In this document: one piece after another, positions 1 through 7,928 of the stretch | How the letters are laid out: every line of letters starts with the position of its first letter | How positions within the stretch are numbered: the first letter of the stretch is position 1 | Assembly (NCBI GenBank): GCA_028284865.1 | Contig: JANQQV010000017.1 | Coordinates: 186,001 to 250,000, forward strand | DNA length: 64,000 bases | Source: Rhodothermales bacterium | Lineage (GTDB): Bacteria; Bacteroidota; Rhodothermia; Rhodothermales; UBA10348 | Direction of reading: 5' to 3' | Notes under the pieces: generated by a model | Databases searched by the model: none | Told to the model about the DNA's origin: nothing | Seen by the model: the letters and a program-made list of their open reading frames with translations, nothing else | Program-made: the position numbers and the translations under genes

Positions 1-1
1 C

Positions 2-436
2 ATGGGCTTGTCCCGTCAGAAGTCCGAAGGTCTGCTGACAAAACTCATCATCGCGGCTACCGCCATGATCGTGTTGGGATACCCGGGAGAGGGCGCGGCA
101 GAAGCCAGCTCGATCATCCTCTGGGGTGTTCTCTCAACGATCCCATTTGCCTACATCCTCTACGTCCTTTGGGGCGAAGTGGGTCAGGTCATCAATGAGC
201 AGGGAGGACGTGTAGGCCTCCTTCTCAAGAATGCTCGCTGGTTGCTTCTGGCTACCTGGGGCTTCTACCCGATCACCTACGGACTGCCTCTGCTTGGCGC
301 AGATGTAGGCCTCGTAGGCATGCAGATTGGATACGCTGTTGCTGATGTCCTTGCCAAGGCAGGCTTCGGTATCCTGATCTACATCATTGCCCGCAATAAG
401 TCGGAGCAAGACGGCTACTCCCTGGAGATTGCCTGA
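2..436 (+). CDS. Xanthorhodopsin-like microbial rhodopsin, C-terminal part (5' truncated by window)
   Basis: This is the C-terminal 144 residues of a retinal-binding seven-helix ion pump; helices A to C lie upstream of the window, so the Met at base 2 is internal. Helix G carries the Schiff-base lysine in DVLAKAGFG (K119 of this fragment, with the D115 counter-ion position). Helix F has the retinal-pocket W86 and Y89-P90. In helix E the pair W41-G42 aligns with W137-W138 of bacteriorhodopsin; glycine at the second position is the fenestration known from xanthorhodopsin (Gly156) that allows a carotenoid antenna to dock. Lycopene cyclase and retinal-forming Blh genes follow on the same strand. 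A pump is likely, but ion type cannot be judged without helix C. Confidence 0.93.
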   Translation: MGLSRQKSEGLLTKLIIAATAMIVLGYPGEGAAEASSIILWGVLSTIPFAYILYVLWGEVGQVINEQGGRVGLLLKNARWLLLATWGFYPITYGLPLLGADVGLVGMQIGYAVADVLAKAGFGILIYIIARNKSEQDGYSLEIA

Positions 437-449
437 GTTTGATGGATTG

Positions 450-480
450 TTCGGCGGGCGGCCGCAGGCCGCCCGCCGAA
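450..480 (+). terminator. Perfect GC-rich hairpin between rhodopsin and lycopene cyclase genes
   Basis: A 14-bp perfect inverted repeat (450-463 with 467-480) with a 3-base loop begins 13 bases after the rhodopsin stop. The following bases are only mildly T-rich (ttcctttatc), so it may be a leaky terminator or an mRNA 3' stabiliser. Either would lower expression of the carotenoid genes relative to the rhodopsin. Confidence 0.6.
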
Positions 481-500
481 TTCCTTTATCCCCCGCAACC

Positions 501-1256
501 ATGTCCTACCTACAGTTCCACGTCGTTTTTACGATTCCGGCCCTCATTCTCATGCGGGCCATCCAGCCAAGCATCGTCCTGTCGGACCGGCGAAAAGCCA
601 ACCTTTCCGTAGGCGCGATTGCCGTGATTGCATTCCTGTACACGACGCCCTGGGACAACTTCCTGGTCGCCAACAACATCTGGTACTACGGTACCGATCG
701 GGTCATCGGAATCATCGGGCACGTCCCCTACGAGGAGTATGCCTTCTTCCTGATCCAGACCTTCATCACCGGGCTGTGGACCTTCTGGCTCCTGCATCGC
801 CCGGGCGTTCGCTGGTTCGACTCACCGGCTTCCCAGATAGCGCGATTCAATGGAACAGGACTGTTCCTGTTTGCCACCATCGTTGGCTTCTGGTTGCTGG
901 AAGGAACGTCTACGATGTACATGGGACTTATCGTCGCGTGGGCTGCACCCGTTCTGGCCCTTCAATGGGTCGTCGGTGGGCATCATCTCTGGAAGATGAA
1001 GAAGCTCGTTCTGGCGGCGTTCATCCCACCGTCCATCTATCTGTGTATCGCCGATGCGATTGCCATCTGGAACGGCGTATGGGTCATTTCAGAAGAGACG
1101 TCGACCGGGGTCATGATTGGTGTGCTTCCGATCGAAGAAGCGTTGTTCTTCTTCGTGACAAACCTTCTGGTCGTCCAAGGGACGCTGCTGGCGGCGCATC
1201 AACTTCGCCACTCCAGACTGTCACCCCTTCGCAGACCATCCACCCATGTGGGCTGA
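501..1256 (+). CDS. Fused heterodimeric-type lycopene cyclase (CrtYc-CrtYd domains)
   Basis: A 251-residue membrane protein with two tandem lycopene cyclase domains. Each half carries the family's P-x-E-E motif in a hydrophobic segment: PYEEYAFFLIQT at 76-87 and PIEEALFFFVTN at 210-221. Enzymes of this type cyclise both ends of lycopene to beta-carotene in the cytoplasmic membrane. The ATG at 501 (MSYLQFH) was chosen because an in-frame upstream extension would run through the intergenic hairpin. The gene overlaps the next one (Blh) by 11 bases, so translation is probably coupled. Beta-carotene would feed retinal synthesis and perhaps antenna carotenoids. Confidence 0.92.
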   Translation: MSYLQFHVVFTIPALILMRAIQPSIVLSDRRKANLSVGAIAVIAFLYTTPWDNFLVANNIWYYGTDRVIGIIGHVPYEEYAFFLIQTFITGLWTFWLLHRPGVRWFDSPASQIARFNGTGLFLFATIVGFWLLEGTSTMYMGLIVAWAAPVLALQWVVGGHHLWKMKKLVLAAFIPPSIYLCIADAIAIWNGVWVISEETSTGVMIGVLPIEEALFFFVTNLLVVQGTLLAAHQLRHSRLSPLRRPSTHVG

Positions 1257-2184
1257 GCGTGCTCCCACGCTGACCCTCACCGCCACGCTGGTCATCAGCG
1301 GGCTTTGGTGGGCAACTGGATTACCCACTGGATGGGTTTTGTTCATCCCCTGGGCACTCTCGGTTCTGTTGTTTGGCCTGCCACACGGCGCCGCTGACCA
1401 CGTCATTTGGGCTTCACTGCGACGAGAGCACGACCGATTCGTGCCGGTCATTGGACGCTATCTCCTGGTCATGGCCGTTTACGTAGCTGTCTGGTGGGTT
1501 TCCCCATCGATTGCGGTCGCCATTTTTCTGGGTATCACGATCTGGCACTGGGGCTCGGCTGACGCGACCCGATCGTTCGAACGAGCCGACGGTACCGTCA
1601 TGAACGCGCCCTGGATCGTGGCCTCGCTTTCTCGCGGGATCGTTCCCATGGTGGCTCCGCTCGCCTTTTACGCCGACGTGGTTGCCGGGATTATCGCGGG
1701 ATTGTCCTCGGATCTTGCGCAGGCCGACGTGATGACCTGGATTCCGGAAACGAACGCCATCCTGGCCTTCGTTTTAGCGTCCCAGGTCATTTGGCTGGCT
1801 ACGATGTATCGAATCGGGGCCCCATTCCGGACCGAGATGCTGGAAACGTTGCTGAATACGCTGCTTCTGGTTGCCGTCCACCCATTGGTCAGCGTCGGCG
1901 TTTATTTCACCTTCTGGCATGCCTGGCATCACGATCGACGCTTGTCAAACTGGTATGCCAATGCCCAAAATGGTATTCAGAGGCGTTCAAAGCGTCGTGA
2001 CCAGCTCGGCATCATGGCGGTTACCCTCATCGGAATGGTGGCGCTCGTCATGGCCATGCCGCCTGTTCTCACTACCCTGTCCATCTACCTGATAGCCATC
2101 TCCATCCTGACCATGCCGCACATGATCGTGGTCTGGTTAATGGATCGCCGATACGCTTCCATTGTCAACCAGCGCGCAGGCTGA
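1246..2184 (+). CDS. blh: Brp/Blh family beta-carotene 15,15'-dioxygenase
   Basis: A 312-residue integral membrane protein of the Brp/Blh family, which cleaves beta-carotene into two molecules of retinal. Characteristic histidines are present: GLPHGAADH (H47, H52), FWHAWHHDRR (H225, H228, H229) and a C-terminal TMPHMIVVW motif; in this family such histidines hold the catalytic iron. The start overlaps the 3' end of the lycopene cyclase gene. Together with the upstream rhodopsin this forms a complete photoheterotrophy cassette downstream of lycopene. The gene converges with a histidine kinase gene whose stop lies only 5 bases away. Confidence 0.93.
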   Translation: MWAERAPTLTLTATLVISGLWWATGLPTGWVLFIPWALSVLLFGLPHGAADHVIWASLRREHDRFVPVIGRYLLVMAVYVAVWWVSPSIAVAIFLGITIWHWGSADATRSFERADGTVMNAPWIVASLSRGIVPMVAPLAFYADVVAGIIAGLSSDLAQADVMTWIPETNAILAFVLASQVIWLATMYRIGAPFRTEMLETLLNTLLLVAVHPLVSVGVYFTFWHAWHHDRRLSNWYANAQNGIQRRSKRRDQLGIMAVTLIGMVALVMAMPPVLTTLSIYLIAISILTMPHMIVVWLMDRRYASIVNQRAG

Positions 2185-2189
2185 GGCTG

Positions 2190-3569
2190 TCAGCTGACGG
2201 GCAGGTGAATGCGGAAACGCGTCTTGCCGGGCTCGGACTCCACTTTGATTCCACCCTGGTGCTGATCGACGATGATCCGGTGCACGATGTCGAGGCCCAT
2301 CCCGGTGCCTTCTCCAACATCTTTGGTCGAGTAGAACGGCTCGAATATGTGGGGGAGGATGTCTTCGGGGATACCACTGCCGTTGTCCTCTATACAGATC
2401 TCGACCATCGGTCCCAGCGGTCCAGCAGCCAGGCGTAACGCGCCTCCATCCTGCATGGCATCAATGGCATTGTCGATGAGATTGGTCCAGACCTGGTTCA
2501 ATTCTCCTGGAAAACCGTGAACGGTTGGCAATTCGTCGGCGATGGCCCACTCGGTAGAGATGTTCTTCCCTTTGAGCTTGTGTCCGAGCATGGTGACCGT
2601 GCTGTTCAGACCGGCTTCAATGTCCACCGGCTGCTTGTCTGCCGAACGGTCCATGTGGGAGTAGGTCTTGATTGATCCGACCAACTCAGAGATCCGATCA
2701 CTGGCGGCATGGAGCTCGCCAATGAGCCTCGTTGCTGTTGTGCTCTGCTGGATCCAGGCCAGTACATCCGCGAGCGCATTTTCGGGGATGTCGTTCGTTG
2801 AGGAATCCAGGTGATGTACGGTGATGCCCGCCTCACTGAGCTGGGGAGCGATCCTCCACGCGTCTTCGATGTCGTGGTCCTCCAGCCAGTCAAGGAGTTC
2901 GTCCTCCCGGTCAGCCAACTCGAGAGTGGAAAGGCGCTCTTCGTGATCGGCCAGCGTGCAGGCATGAGCTACTGGCATCACCGAATCCGGAGTCAATCCG
3001 TGCCCGACCAGACGGCCGACCGTATTCGGCAGTGCATCCATCAGCTCTTTCAATTCCGCGGCCGCGCGGCGCGCGGCCGCGGCAGGGTTATTCAATTCGT
3101 GAGCCAGACCGGCAGACAACTTGCCGAGCGCTTGCATCTTGTCGGCTTGTTGATCCACGCGTTCCACATTGCGGACGCGGTCAGACATCCGGGCAACAAG
3201 TCGTTGGCCCAACTGAGGGAGGCGATATAGGACGTCCGGAAACCGATCGCGATCGAGGAATCCTACCCGCGTTGTCTCTACGATTTCACTGCGACCCTCA
3301 TAGGTCTTCATCCGGCTGTAGGGCAGCAGCCCCGTGATCGTCCCGGGATCAAGCTGAGCAAAAAAGCGCCAGCCGCTCTTGTGAGGCACGAAGATGCGCA
3401 TCATGCCCGAGAGGACGATCATCATTTGCTCGGCCGGGTCACCGGGCTTGAATGGCTCCGATCCCGGCTCAAAGACGCGTTCTTCAAATTGCACGGCCAG
3501 CCACTCTAGGTCTTCCTCGGGCAGGTCGGCGAATTCGCTGACGATCTTCAGATCGCTTACAGAAATCAT
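2190..3569 (-). CDS. Sensor histidine kinase with N-terminal cyclic-nucleotide-binding-like domain
   Basis: A soluble 459-residue kinase without membrane segments. Residues about 10-125 resemble a CRP-like cNMP-binding domain. The H-box is LAHELNNPAAAA (H157). The ATPase domain has the N-box NLIDNAIDAM (363-372), G1 DNGSGIP (395-401), an F-box FEPFYSTK and G2 GTGMGLD (421-427). The start MISVSDLK was chosen because it lies just past the stop of the upstream antiporter gene; in-frame starts at 3593 and 3629 would overlap that gene. It is the last gene of a three-gene operon whose first gene carries a receiver domain, so that REC is a plausible phosphoryl acceptor. Confidence 0.9.
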   Translation of the reverse strand: MISVSDLKIVSEFADLPEEDLEWLAVQFEERVFEPGSEPFKPGDPAEQMMIVLSGMMRIFVPHKSGWRFFAQLDPGTITGLLPYSRMKTYEGRSEIVETTRVGFLDRDRFPDVLYRLPQLGQRLVARMSDRVRNVERVDQQADKMQALGKLSAGLAHELNNPAAAARRAAAELKELMDALPNTVGRLVGHGLTPDSVMPVAHACTLADHEERLSTLELADREDELLDWLEDHDIEDAWRIAPQLSEAGITVHHLDSSTNDIPENALADVLAWIQQSTTATRLIGELHAASDRISELVGSIKTYSHMDRSADKQPVDIEAGLNSTVTMLGHKLKGKNISTEWAIADELPTVHGFPGELNQVWTNLIDNAIDAMQDGGALRLAAGPLGPMVEICIEDNGSGIPEDILPHIFEPFYSTKDVGEGTGMGLDIVHRIIVDQHQGGIKVESEPGKTRFRIHLPVS

Positions 3570-3573
3570 GGGT

Positions 3574-5601
3574 TCAACGCACGTATTGGTCATCAATGAA
3601 ACACCAGCCCCACGTTTCACCCGGTTCAAGTGACCGGATGATCGGATGGCCTGTTTCCTCGAAGTGTTTGCGCGCGTGCTGATTCTTTGACGAATCGCAG
3701 CATCCGACGTGACCGCAGGTCATGCACACACGCAAATGCACCCATTCGTCTCCGAGCTCCACACATTGAGGACAGACATCCGTGGCCTCTGGCACCACAA
3801 TCATTCGTGTGTTTCCATGATCACATGTTTCCTTGTGAGGATCCAGAATGATGGCTCCCTCGGGCGGGGTGACGAGAATGTCCTCGTAATCGTGCGAACG
3901 AATGTGGTCGACAATGTCGTCAATGTCCTCTACCGGCACTTCCCGATCCTTCAACGTCTGGGCCAGCAGCTGGACGATGGCTTCGAGCTCGTCCACTATA
4001 ACGCAATCGACGCCCTCTTCGTGGAGCGATTTCACATCTGATTTCCGGGGCGAACGCACAACAATGTGCATGTCCGGATTCATCTGGCGGGCGACCATGG
4101 CGACGCGATGGGTCATCCCGGGATTGTCATCGGCAATGATCAGCGTGCGGGCGGATCCAACGTGCGCAAGGTTCAGGGTATGCTGCTTTGCATAGTCACC
4201 TCGGAGGACATGAACGCCTTGCTCTTCGGCTTCCGTCGCACCTTCCGGGCTCAACGTCAGCACGACAAACGGGATGTCGAATGATCGCAACGAACGAACC
4301 AGGTACTGCGCCGACATGCCGTAACCGGCAATGACGACATGATCGGACATGACCGGAATATGCCCATGAACCTCGGGCTCACTGTCTTCAGACGCCGAGG
4401 TATCTGCTTCACCATCCATCATGCGATCGCGAACTTTCATGCCCAGCGTATGCAACATGGGCGTCATGATCATGACAATGACCGTAGCGGCGATGAAGGT
4501 CTGGGACCCCGTACCTTCCATGCCGGCAGGGAAGAGGCCGGCTTCGCGGCCCGCCCGTTCAAGTACGAAGGAGAATTCCCCGATTTGAGCCAGCATCAAC
4601 CCTGAGGCCAGCGCAATCGGCATGGGATAGCCCAAAATTCGAAGGCTGATTCCTGTGGTGACAATCTTGATGAGCAGGACGAGCACAACGATCCCGAGCA
4701 CCAGCGGCAGGTTGCTGATCAGGAATCCGACATCCAGCAGCATGCCAACGGAAACGAAAAACGTAGCGCTGAACAGGATTTGCAGGGGCATGATTTCGCC
4801 CATCGCGTGCTCGGAAAACTTGCTCTCCGATACCACGATACCAGCGAGGAACGCTCCGAGTGCCAGACTCACACCAGCCAGACTGGTCAGAAAGGCGGTA
4901 CCGAAACAGATTCCGATGACTGTGAGCAAGAAGAGTTCTGGCGAACAGGTTCGTGCCACTGCTTCCAGGAACCGTGGCATGATCCGACGGGCAACCAGTA
5001 GGACGGCCACAATGATGAAAGCTGCTTTTGCCAGCGCCCAGACGATGGCAAGCGAGCCGCCTCCTTGTCCGGACATGAGCGGGACCAGCAGCACCATCAC
5101 GATGATGGCGAGGTCCTGGAAAATGAGCAGTCCCAATCCCACTTTGCCGTGGTCTTCTTCCAGCTCTCCGCGGTCCGAGAGCAGCTTGAGGACAATGGCC
5201 GTGGAAGAGAGCGCGACCAGGAATCCGGTGAACAGACTGGCCTGCCAGGACACCCCGAATGCCATCAGGATGGCTACCGTGACGCCTGTAGCCAGTCCGA
5301 CCTGGAGGCCACCGCCGCCGAAAATCAGGCGTTTGATCCGAGACAGCTTTTCCAGACTGAACTCGATCCCGATAGTGAACAGGAGTAGTAGTACGCCCAC
5401 TTCTGCAGCCGCATCCACGATCTCCTTGTCTGATACAAGTCCGGTCGCCTCAGGGCCGATCAGAACACCGGCAATCAAGAAGCCGACGATCGGGATGATG
5501 CCGAGACGATAACAGATATAGGCGATGGCTGCACTGGCCAGAATGAGCAGTGCGACATCGGTGAAAAAGGGTGGCGCAGCACCCGCAGCAAAAATCAGCA
5601 T
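3574..5601 (-). CDS. CPA2 (Kef-type) cation:proton antiporter with TrkA-N domain and C-terminal UBP-type zinc finger
   Basis: A 675-residue protein. Residues 10-390 are the multi-spanning CPA2 exchanger, with the family signature FQDLAIIVMVLL near 161-172. Residues about 418-540 form a TrkA-N/RCK nucleotide-binding domain starting VVIAGYGMSA. Residues about 590-675 are a UBP-type zinc finger with C610, C613, C626, C629, C634/C635, H642, H646 and H652. Kef antiporters export potassium in response to redox or electrophile cues through the RCK domain; the extra zinc finger is an unusual fusion. The gene begins 12 bases after the REC-reductase gene and is followed immediately by the kinase gene. 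Partner and gating ligand are not known from the sequence. Confidence 0.92.
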   Translation of the reverse strand: MLIFAAGAAPPFFTDVALLILASAAIAYICYRLGIIPIVGFLIAGVLIGPEATGLVSDKEIVDAAAEVGVLLLLFTIGIEFSLEKLSRIKRLIFGGGGLQVGLATGVTVAILMAFGVSWQASLFTGFLVALSSTAIVLKLLSDRGELEEDHGKVGLGLLIFQDLAIIVMVLLVPLMSGQGGGSLAIVWALAKAAFIIVAVLLVARRIMPRFLEAVARTCSPELFLLTVIGICFGTAFLTSLAGVSLALGAFLAGIVVSESKFSEHAMGEIMPLQILFSATFFVSVGMLLDVGFLISNLPLVLGIVVLVLLIKIVTTGISLRILGYPMPIALASGLMLAQIGEFSFVLERAGREAGLFPAGMEGTGSQTFIAATVIVMIMTPMLHTLGMKVRDRMMDGEADTSASEDSEPEVHGHIPVMSDHVVIAGYGMSAQYLVRSLRSFDIPFVVLTLSPEGATEAEEQGVHVLRGDYAKQHTLNLAHVGSARTLIIADDNPGMTHRVAMVARQMNPDMHIVVRSPRKSDVKSLHEEGVDCVIVDELEAIVQLLAQTLKDREVPVEDIDDIVDHIRSHDYEDILVTPPEGAIILDPHKETCDHGNTRMIVVPEATDVCPQCVELGDEWVHLRVCMTCGHVGCCDSSKNQHARKHFEETGHPIIRSLEPGETWGWCFIDDQYVR

Positions 5602-5612
5602 GGATCTGGGAA

Positions 5613-7253
5613 TCAGAGACTGGCCAGGTGGCGATGGACGAAGTGAACGGAAACGGATCCTTCACCGACCGCACTCGCCACGCGCTTGACCGATTCATGG
5701 CGCACGTCTCCGGCAGCAAATATGCCGGGGACGTTGGTTTCGAGCAGCCAGGGATCCCGCTCCAGAGGCCAGTCCTTGAGATGCTCGTCTCGCAGATCGG
5801 GACCGGTGAGTACGAAGCCTTGCTCGTCGAGGGCAATCAGATCTCGCAGCCAGTCGGTACGCGGAACGGCCCCGATGAAGACAAAGAGCCAGGTGGAAGG
5901 GACGTCTTCCTCCTCTCCTGACGTGCGATTGCGAAGGGTCAGGGTGTCGAGGCGACCTGAGCCTTTGCAGGCGACAATTTCGGTGTGCAAGCGGACCTCG
6001 ATGTTCTCGGTATCATGGATCCGGTCAACGAGGTATTGCGACATCTTGGCTTCGAGCGAGTCGCCCCGGACCAGCATCACCACTTTGGCTGCCTTTTCTG
6101 CGAAGCGCATGGCAGCTTGGCCCGCTGAGTTACCCGCGCCGACGGTGTAGACGACATCACCTGCGCAGTTGTCCACTTCGGTCAGTGCAGCGCCGTAATA
6201 CACGCCCTGGTCGGTGTATTTCTCGGCGTTTTCGGCGGGCAGCATGCGCCAGGATACGCCCATCGACAGCATCAGCGCATGGCAAGAAATGCGTGTACCA
6301 TCATCAAGGATGAGGTGGCGGTAAGGACCCTCCAGCTCGACCGATGCTACGCTACGCGGCGTCAACATCTCGACGCCGAATTTTCGCGCCTGTGCGACGG
6401 CCCGTCCGGCGAGTTCGCTTCCGGAGAGTCCAGCCGGGAATCCGAGGTAGTTTTCAATACGCGATGAGGTCCCTGCCTGTCCCCCAGGTGCTGATCCTTC
6501 GATCAATACGGTAGACAACCCTTCCGAGCCTCCATAGACGGCCGTCGCCAGCCCTGCGGGACCACCTCCGATGATGGCCAGATCATAGAATTCGTTGCCT
6601 GCTTCAACTTGAAGGCCCACTTGCCCGGCAAGCTCCTTTTCAGAAGGATTGCACACGCGGGTCCCATTCTCCAGGATCAAGAGCGGAATATCGTCATCAC
6701 CCCGAAGCTCCTTGGCTTCTTCTGATGATTCGATGTCGAGGAATGTGTAGGGGACGAGGTTGCGGGCAAGGAAGTCGCGCAGCTGGTGACTGCGTGCTGA
6801 CCAGCGGTCCGCGATCAGTTTGATGCCTTCAAATCCCGGGCGAAAAAGCAATTGCCAGTCATCCAGCAAACCATCGATGATGGGGTAGAGTTTGTCTTCT
6901 GGCGGGTCCCAGGGTTTGACGAAGTAGTAATCGACGTGGGATGCGTTGATGGCGCTGATGGCGGCTTCCGTGTCGGAATAGGCCGTCAGGAGAGCCCGTT
7001 TGGCAGCGGGAAACCTTTCCCTCGCTCTGGTCAGGAATTCCACTCCGTTCATGGACGGCATGCGCTGATCAGAAAGCAGCAAGGATACCGTACCGCCGCG
7101 CTCCTTCACCGCGTCCAGGGCCTCCAGGGCTTCAGCGCCGGAGGCGGCGCGCATGATGCGATAGTCTTTTCCGTATTGGCGGCGAAGGTCTCGGGCAATG
7201 GAAGCAAGGACCTGAGGGTCATCGTCCACCGTCAGGATGATGGGTGTAGCCAT
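5613..7253 (-). CDS. Fused response regulator / thioredoxin-reductase-like FAD oxidoreductase
   Basis: A 546-residue fusion. Residues 4-125 are a receiver domain (acidic pocket D10-D12, phospho-acceptor D62, T90, K113). Residues about 145-210 look like a thioredoxin/glutaredoxin-fold segment. Residues 222-546 are a TrxR-like pyridine-nucleotide oxidoreductase with GGGPAG (FAD, 229-234), GAGNSAG (NAD(P)H, 372-378) and GIFAAGD (510-516). The CxxC disulfide normally just before the NAD(P)H motif is missing: the aligned segment is GVYYGAAL (350-357). Electron flow must therefore differ from classical thioredoxin reductase. It heads the operon with the antiporter and kinase, suggesting phosphorylation-controlled redox chemistry linked to ion flux. 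Confidence 0.92.
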   Translation of the reverse strand: MATPIILTVDDDPQVLASIARDLRRQYGKDYRIMRAASGAEALEALDAVKERGGTVSLLLSDQRMPSMNGVEFLTRARERFPAAKRALLTAYSDTEAAISAINASHVDYYFVKPWDPPEDKLYPIIDGLLDDWQLLFRPGFEGIKLIADRWSARSHQLRDFLARNLVPYTFLDIESSEEAKELRGDDDIPLLILENGTRVCNPSEKELAGQVGLQVEAGNEFYDLAIIGGGPAGLATAVYGGSEGLSTVLIEGSAPGGQAGTSSRIENYLGFPAGLSGSELAGRAVAQARKFGVEMLTPRSVASVELEGPYRHLILDDGTRISCHALMLSMGVSWRMLPAENAEKYTDQGVYYGAALTEVDNCAGDVVYTVGAGNSAGQAAMRFAEKAAKVVMLVRGDSLEAKMSQYLVDRIHDTENIEVRLHTEIVACKGSGRLDTLTLRNRTSGEEEDVPSTWLFVFIGAVPRTDWLRDLIALDEQGFVLTGPDLRDEHLKDWPLERDPWLLETNVPGIFAAGDVRHESVKRVASAVGEGSVSVHFVHRHLASL

Positions 7254-7287
7254 GCAGGCAAAAAAGCGGCAATGGGTGAAATGGCAA

Positions 7288-7318
7288 CGGGCGGGTCGCG
7301 CTCTGCGCGACCCGCCCG
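7288..7318 (-). terminator. 13-bp perfect hairpin upstream of the REC-reductase gene
   Basis: Arms 7288-7300 and 7306-7318 are perfectly complementary around a 5-base loop. On the minus strand the hairpin lies after the small hypothetical gene (7399-7704) and about 35 bases before the REC-reductase start. No U-tract follows directly; a T-run occurs about 20 bases later. It may be a weak terminator of the small gene or an attenuator in the operon leader. Confidence 0.45.
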
Positions 7319-7398
7319 AAGTATAACGGCTGTCCGGTCAATATGGGAGTGCGGGAGCCTCCGCCGGCAGCGTGTCAGGGGGAAGACATTCGGGGGTG

Positions 7399-7704
7399 TT
7401 ATTCCTCCTCTTCGATCACCGAGAGAAGTGCTCGCGCACCCATCGATACCTCACGAAACTGCGTCACGTCGACCGTCATTTCGACTTTCGTGCCTTTGAT
7501 CTGGCCGCTCCGATTCTTTTTGTACATCACGCCTTTGAATGGGACGGGGTCTTCGTCCACAAGCGATTCAATCGATTCTGCGTGATCATTGGGACCAAAG
7601 AAAACTCCCTGCATACTCGGCGGATGGGAGTCCTTGTTCTGAAACAGATATCCGGTCCCTTCCAACTCTCCCAGTTGGGCATCCTGGTGGGCAAACAGTG
7701 CCAT
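7399..7704 (-). CDS. Hypothetical 101-residue soluble protein
   Basis: I do not recognise this protein. It begins MALFAHQDAQLG and ends in a run of glutamates; it has no signal peptide, membrane segment or cysteines. The start at 7704 is preferred over an in-frame ATG at 7716 because GAGG sits 6 bases upstream of it, overlapping the earlier ATG. It lies upstream of, and on the same strand as, the REC-reductase/antiporter/kinase operon, separated by 145 bases that contain a strong hairpin. It may be an independent transcript or a first gene read through at lower level. Confidence 0.65.
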   Translation of the reverse strand: MALFAHQDAQLGELEGTGYLFQNKDSHPPSMQGVFFGPNDHAESIESLVDEDPVPFKGVMYKKNRSGQIKGTKVEMTVDVTQFREVSMGARALLSVIEEEE

Positions 7705-7928
7705 TACCAACCTCATTCTATTGTTAAACCAATATTATTATAGAGATACAGCGATGACCTGTTCCGAAAGCACGCCAAGGACCTTGGTCCGGCCGAGCCA
7801 AATGGACGAAGAATCCGGTAAGCTTTCCAGCCCAAGGGTCCTTCAATGCCGTTCAATCGCCGCTTTCCCTTACATTCTCCCGTCTTCATTCCGAAGACTC
7901 AAGATTCCTCAGACGACTCGAGATTTCC

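Noticed and set aside
2-4. ATG at the left edge as the start of a short complete protein
   Set aside because: The frame begins in rhodopsin helix D and has helices E to G; the gene clearly continues upstream, so this Met is internal.
4655-5512. Long plus-strand frame opposite the antiporter gene
   Set aside because: Its translation is low-complexity (S, T, R rich) with no fold, as expected for the antisense of a membrane protein; the minus-strand product is a clear CPA2 antiporter.
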